Part shown: positions 63,561-64,000 of the stretch, one piece after another
Position numbering within the stretch: position 1 is the first letter of the stretch
Layout: the number at the start of each line of letters is the position of its first letter
Program-made: the position numbers and the translations under genes
Assembly (NCBI RefSeq): GCF_964199755.1
Contig: NC_133896.1
Span: forward strand, 176,069,092-176,133,091
Source of the DNA: Larus michahellis
Taxonomy: Eukaryota; Chordata; Aves; Charadriiformes; Laridae
DNA length: 64,000 nt
Direction of reading: 5' to 3'
Notes under the pieces: generated by a model
What the model was told of the DNA's origin: nothing
Seen by the model: the letters and a program-made list of their open reading frames with translations, nothing else
Databases searched by the model: none

Positions 63561-64000
63561 GCGGGGAGGGCGGCACCGTGCCACACGCAGAGGCCTGGCC
63601 AAAGCCAGGCTTGTTTTCCTAAGGAACACCGGCCGTGTGTGGACTCATCCCTTAAAAACATCACCGGACTGAACCATCATTTCAGTTTTCTGGAGACCCA
63701 GACACAACCGTGTGCTCCTGTAATTCAGCTGAATTTTAACGGCCTGGTGTGTCGTTTTTTTTGAGCGTTGCTTTGGACCCAATTTAAAACAAGACATCAA
63801 ATGTCCATCCTTACGACCAGAACCCACCGAGAGGGATGGCCTCTGTCTGGGTCCGGACCTGGGAGGATGAGGTGAGGCCTCGCCAAATGGCTGAAAGGCT
63901 TTTGCTGTGATAAACGGTGTAAGCCCTGAGCCTCTTCTGGTTGCCCACAAGTCTTGTCTGAAGCCTTCCAGGGCTTCAAGCTAAGTTCGTATACCCGTCA
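63561..64000. other. DNA upstream of CLN5
   Basis: No gene recognised. The minus-strand frame in phase with CLN5 begins with an ATG at 63629. The remainder shows nothing I can assign. Confidence 0.55.

Noticed and set aside
63082-63764. Poly-Gly, poly-Pro and poly-His open frames near CLN5 exon 1
   Set aside because: They are readings of the trinucleotide repeat and GC-rich island in various frames; only the short in-phase minus frame is CLN5.
1-64000. CRISPR arrays, operons, riboswitches, tRNA or rRNA genes
   Set aside because: None found. The window is vertebrate nuclear DNA; no regularly spaced repeats and no cloverleaf with the usual A and B box wording were seen.

Overview
This is eukaryotic, vertebrate DNA. 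Short exons with GT/AG borders are separated by AT-rich introns, two CpG islands mark gene starts, and three copies of the CR1 retrotransposon end in the typical tail motif. CR1 abundance together with the gene order points to a bird (or another sauropsid). The block MYCBP2 - FBXL3 - CLN5 matches the gene order of human chromosome 13q22. I recognise the three genes by recalled protein similarity; no database search was possible.

Layout. (1) 1-22040, + strand: the last 14 coding exons of MYCBP2, giving the C-terminal 710 residues with the B-box-like zinc region, the RING-H2 finger and the tandem-cysteine domain, then the stop codon at 21347-21349 and a 3' UTR. (2) 22041-32560: intergenic DNA of about 10.5 kb with a tiny CR1 tail and, at about 25340-28850, what looks like a decayed LTR retroelement on the minus strand. 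(3) 32560-33330: a TATA-less CpG-island promoter for FBXL3. (4) 37495-47997, + strand: the complete FBXL3 coding sequence in four coding exons (433 codons), followed by a probable 3' UTR to about 49275. (5) 49280-56260: the space between the tail-to-tail genes FBXL3 and CLN5, with a CR1 3' fragment that still carries a 167-codon open frame. (6) 56263-63425, minus strand: the complete CLN5 coding sequence in four exons (340 codons), with its GC-rich promoter at 63425-63560. The last 400 bases hold no recognised gene.

Function. The genes do not form an operon; they are a conserved neighbourhood of independently promoted genes. MYCBP2 and FBXL3 are both ubiquitin-ligase components (a RING-Cys-relay ligase, and an SCF substrate receptor for cryptochromes). 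CLN5 is a lysosomal enzyme of the Batten-disease group.

Nothing here is convincingly a new biological system. The points most worth a second look are: stop/start-overlapping upstream ORFs predicted in the FBXL3 leader, a long in-frame read-through after one MYCBP2 exon, loss of the last N-glycosylation sequon of CLN5, an in-frame N-terminal extension of CLN5, a compound trinucleotide repeat beside the CLN5 exon 1 donor, and the decayed LTR element.
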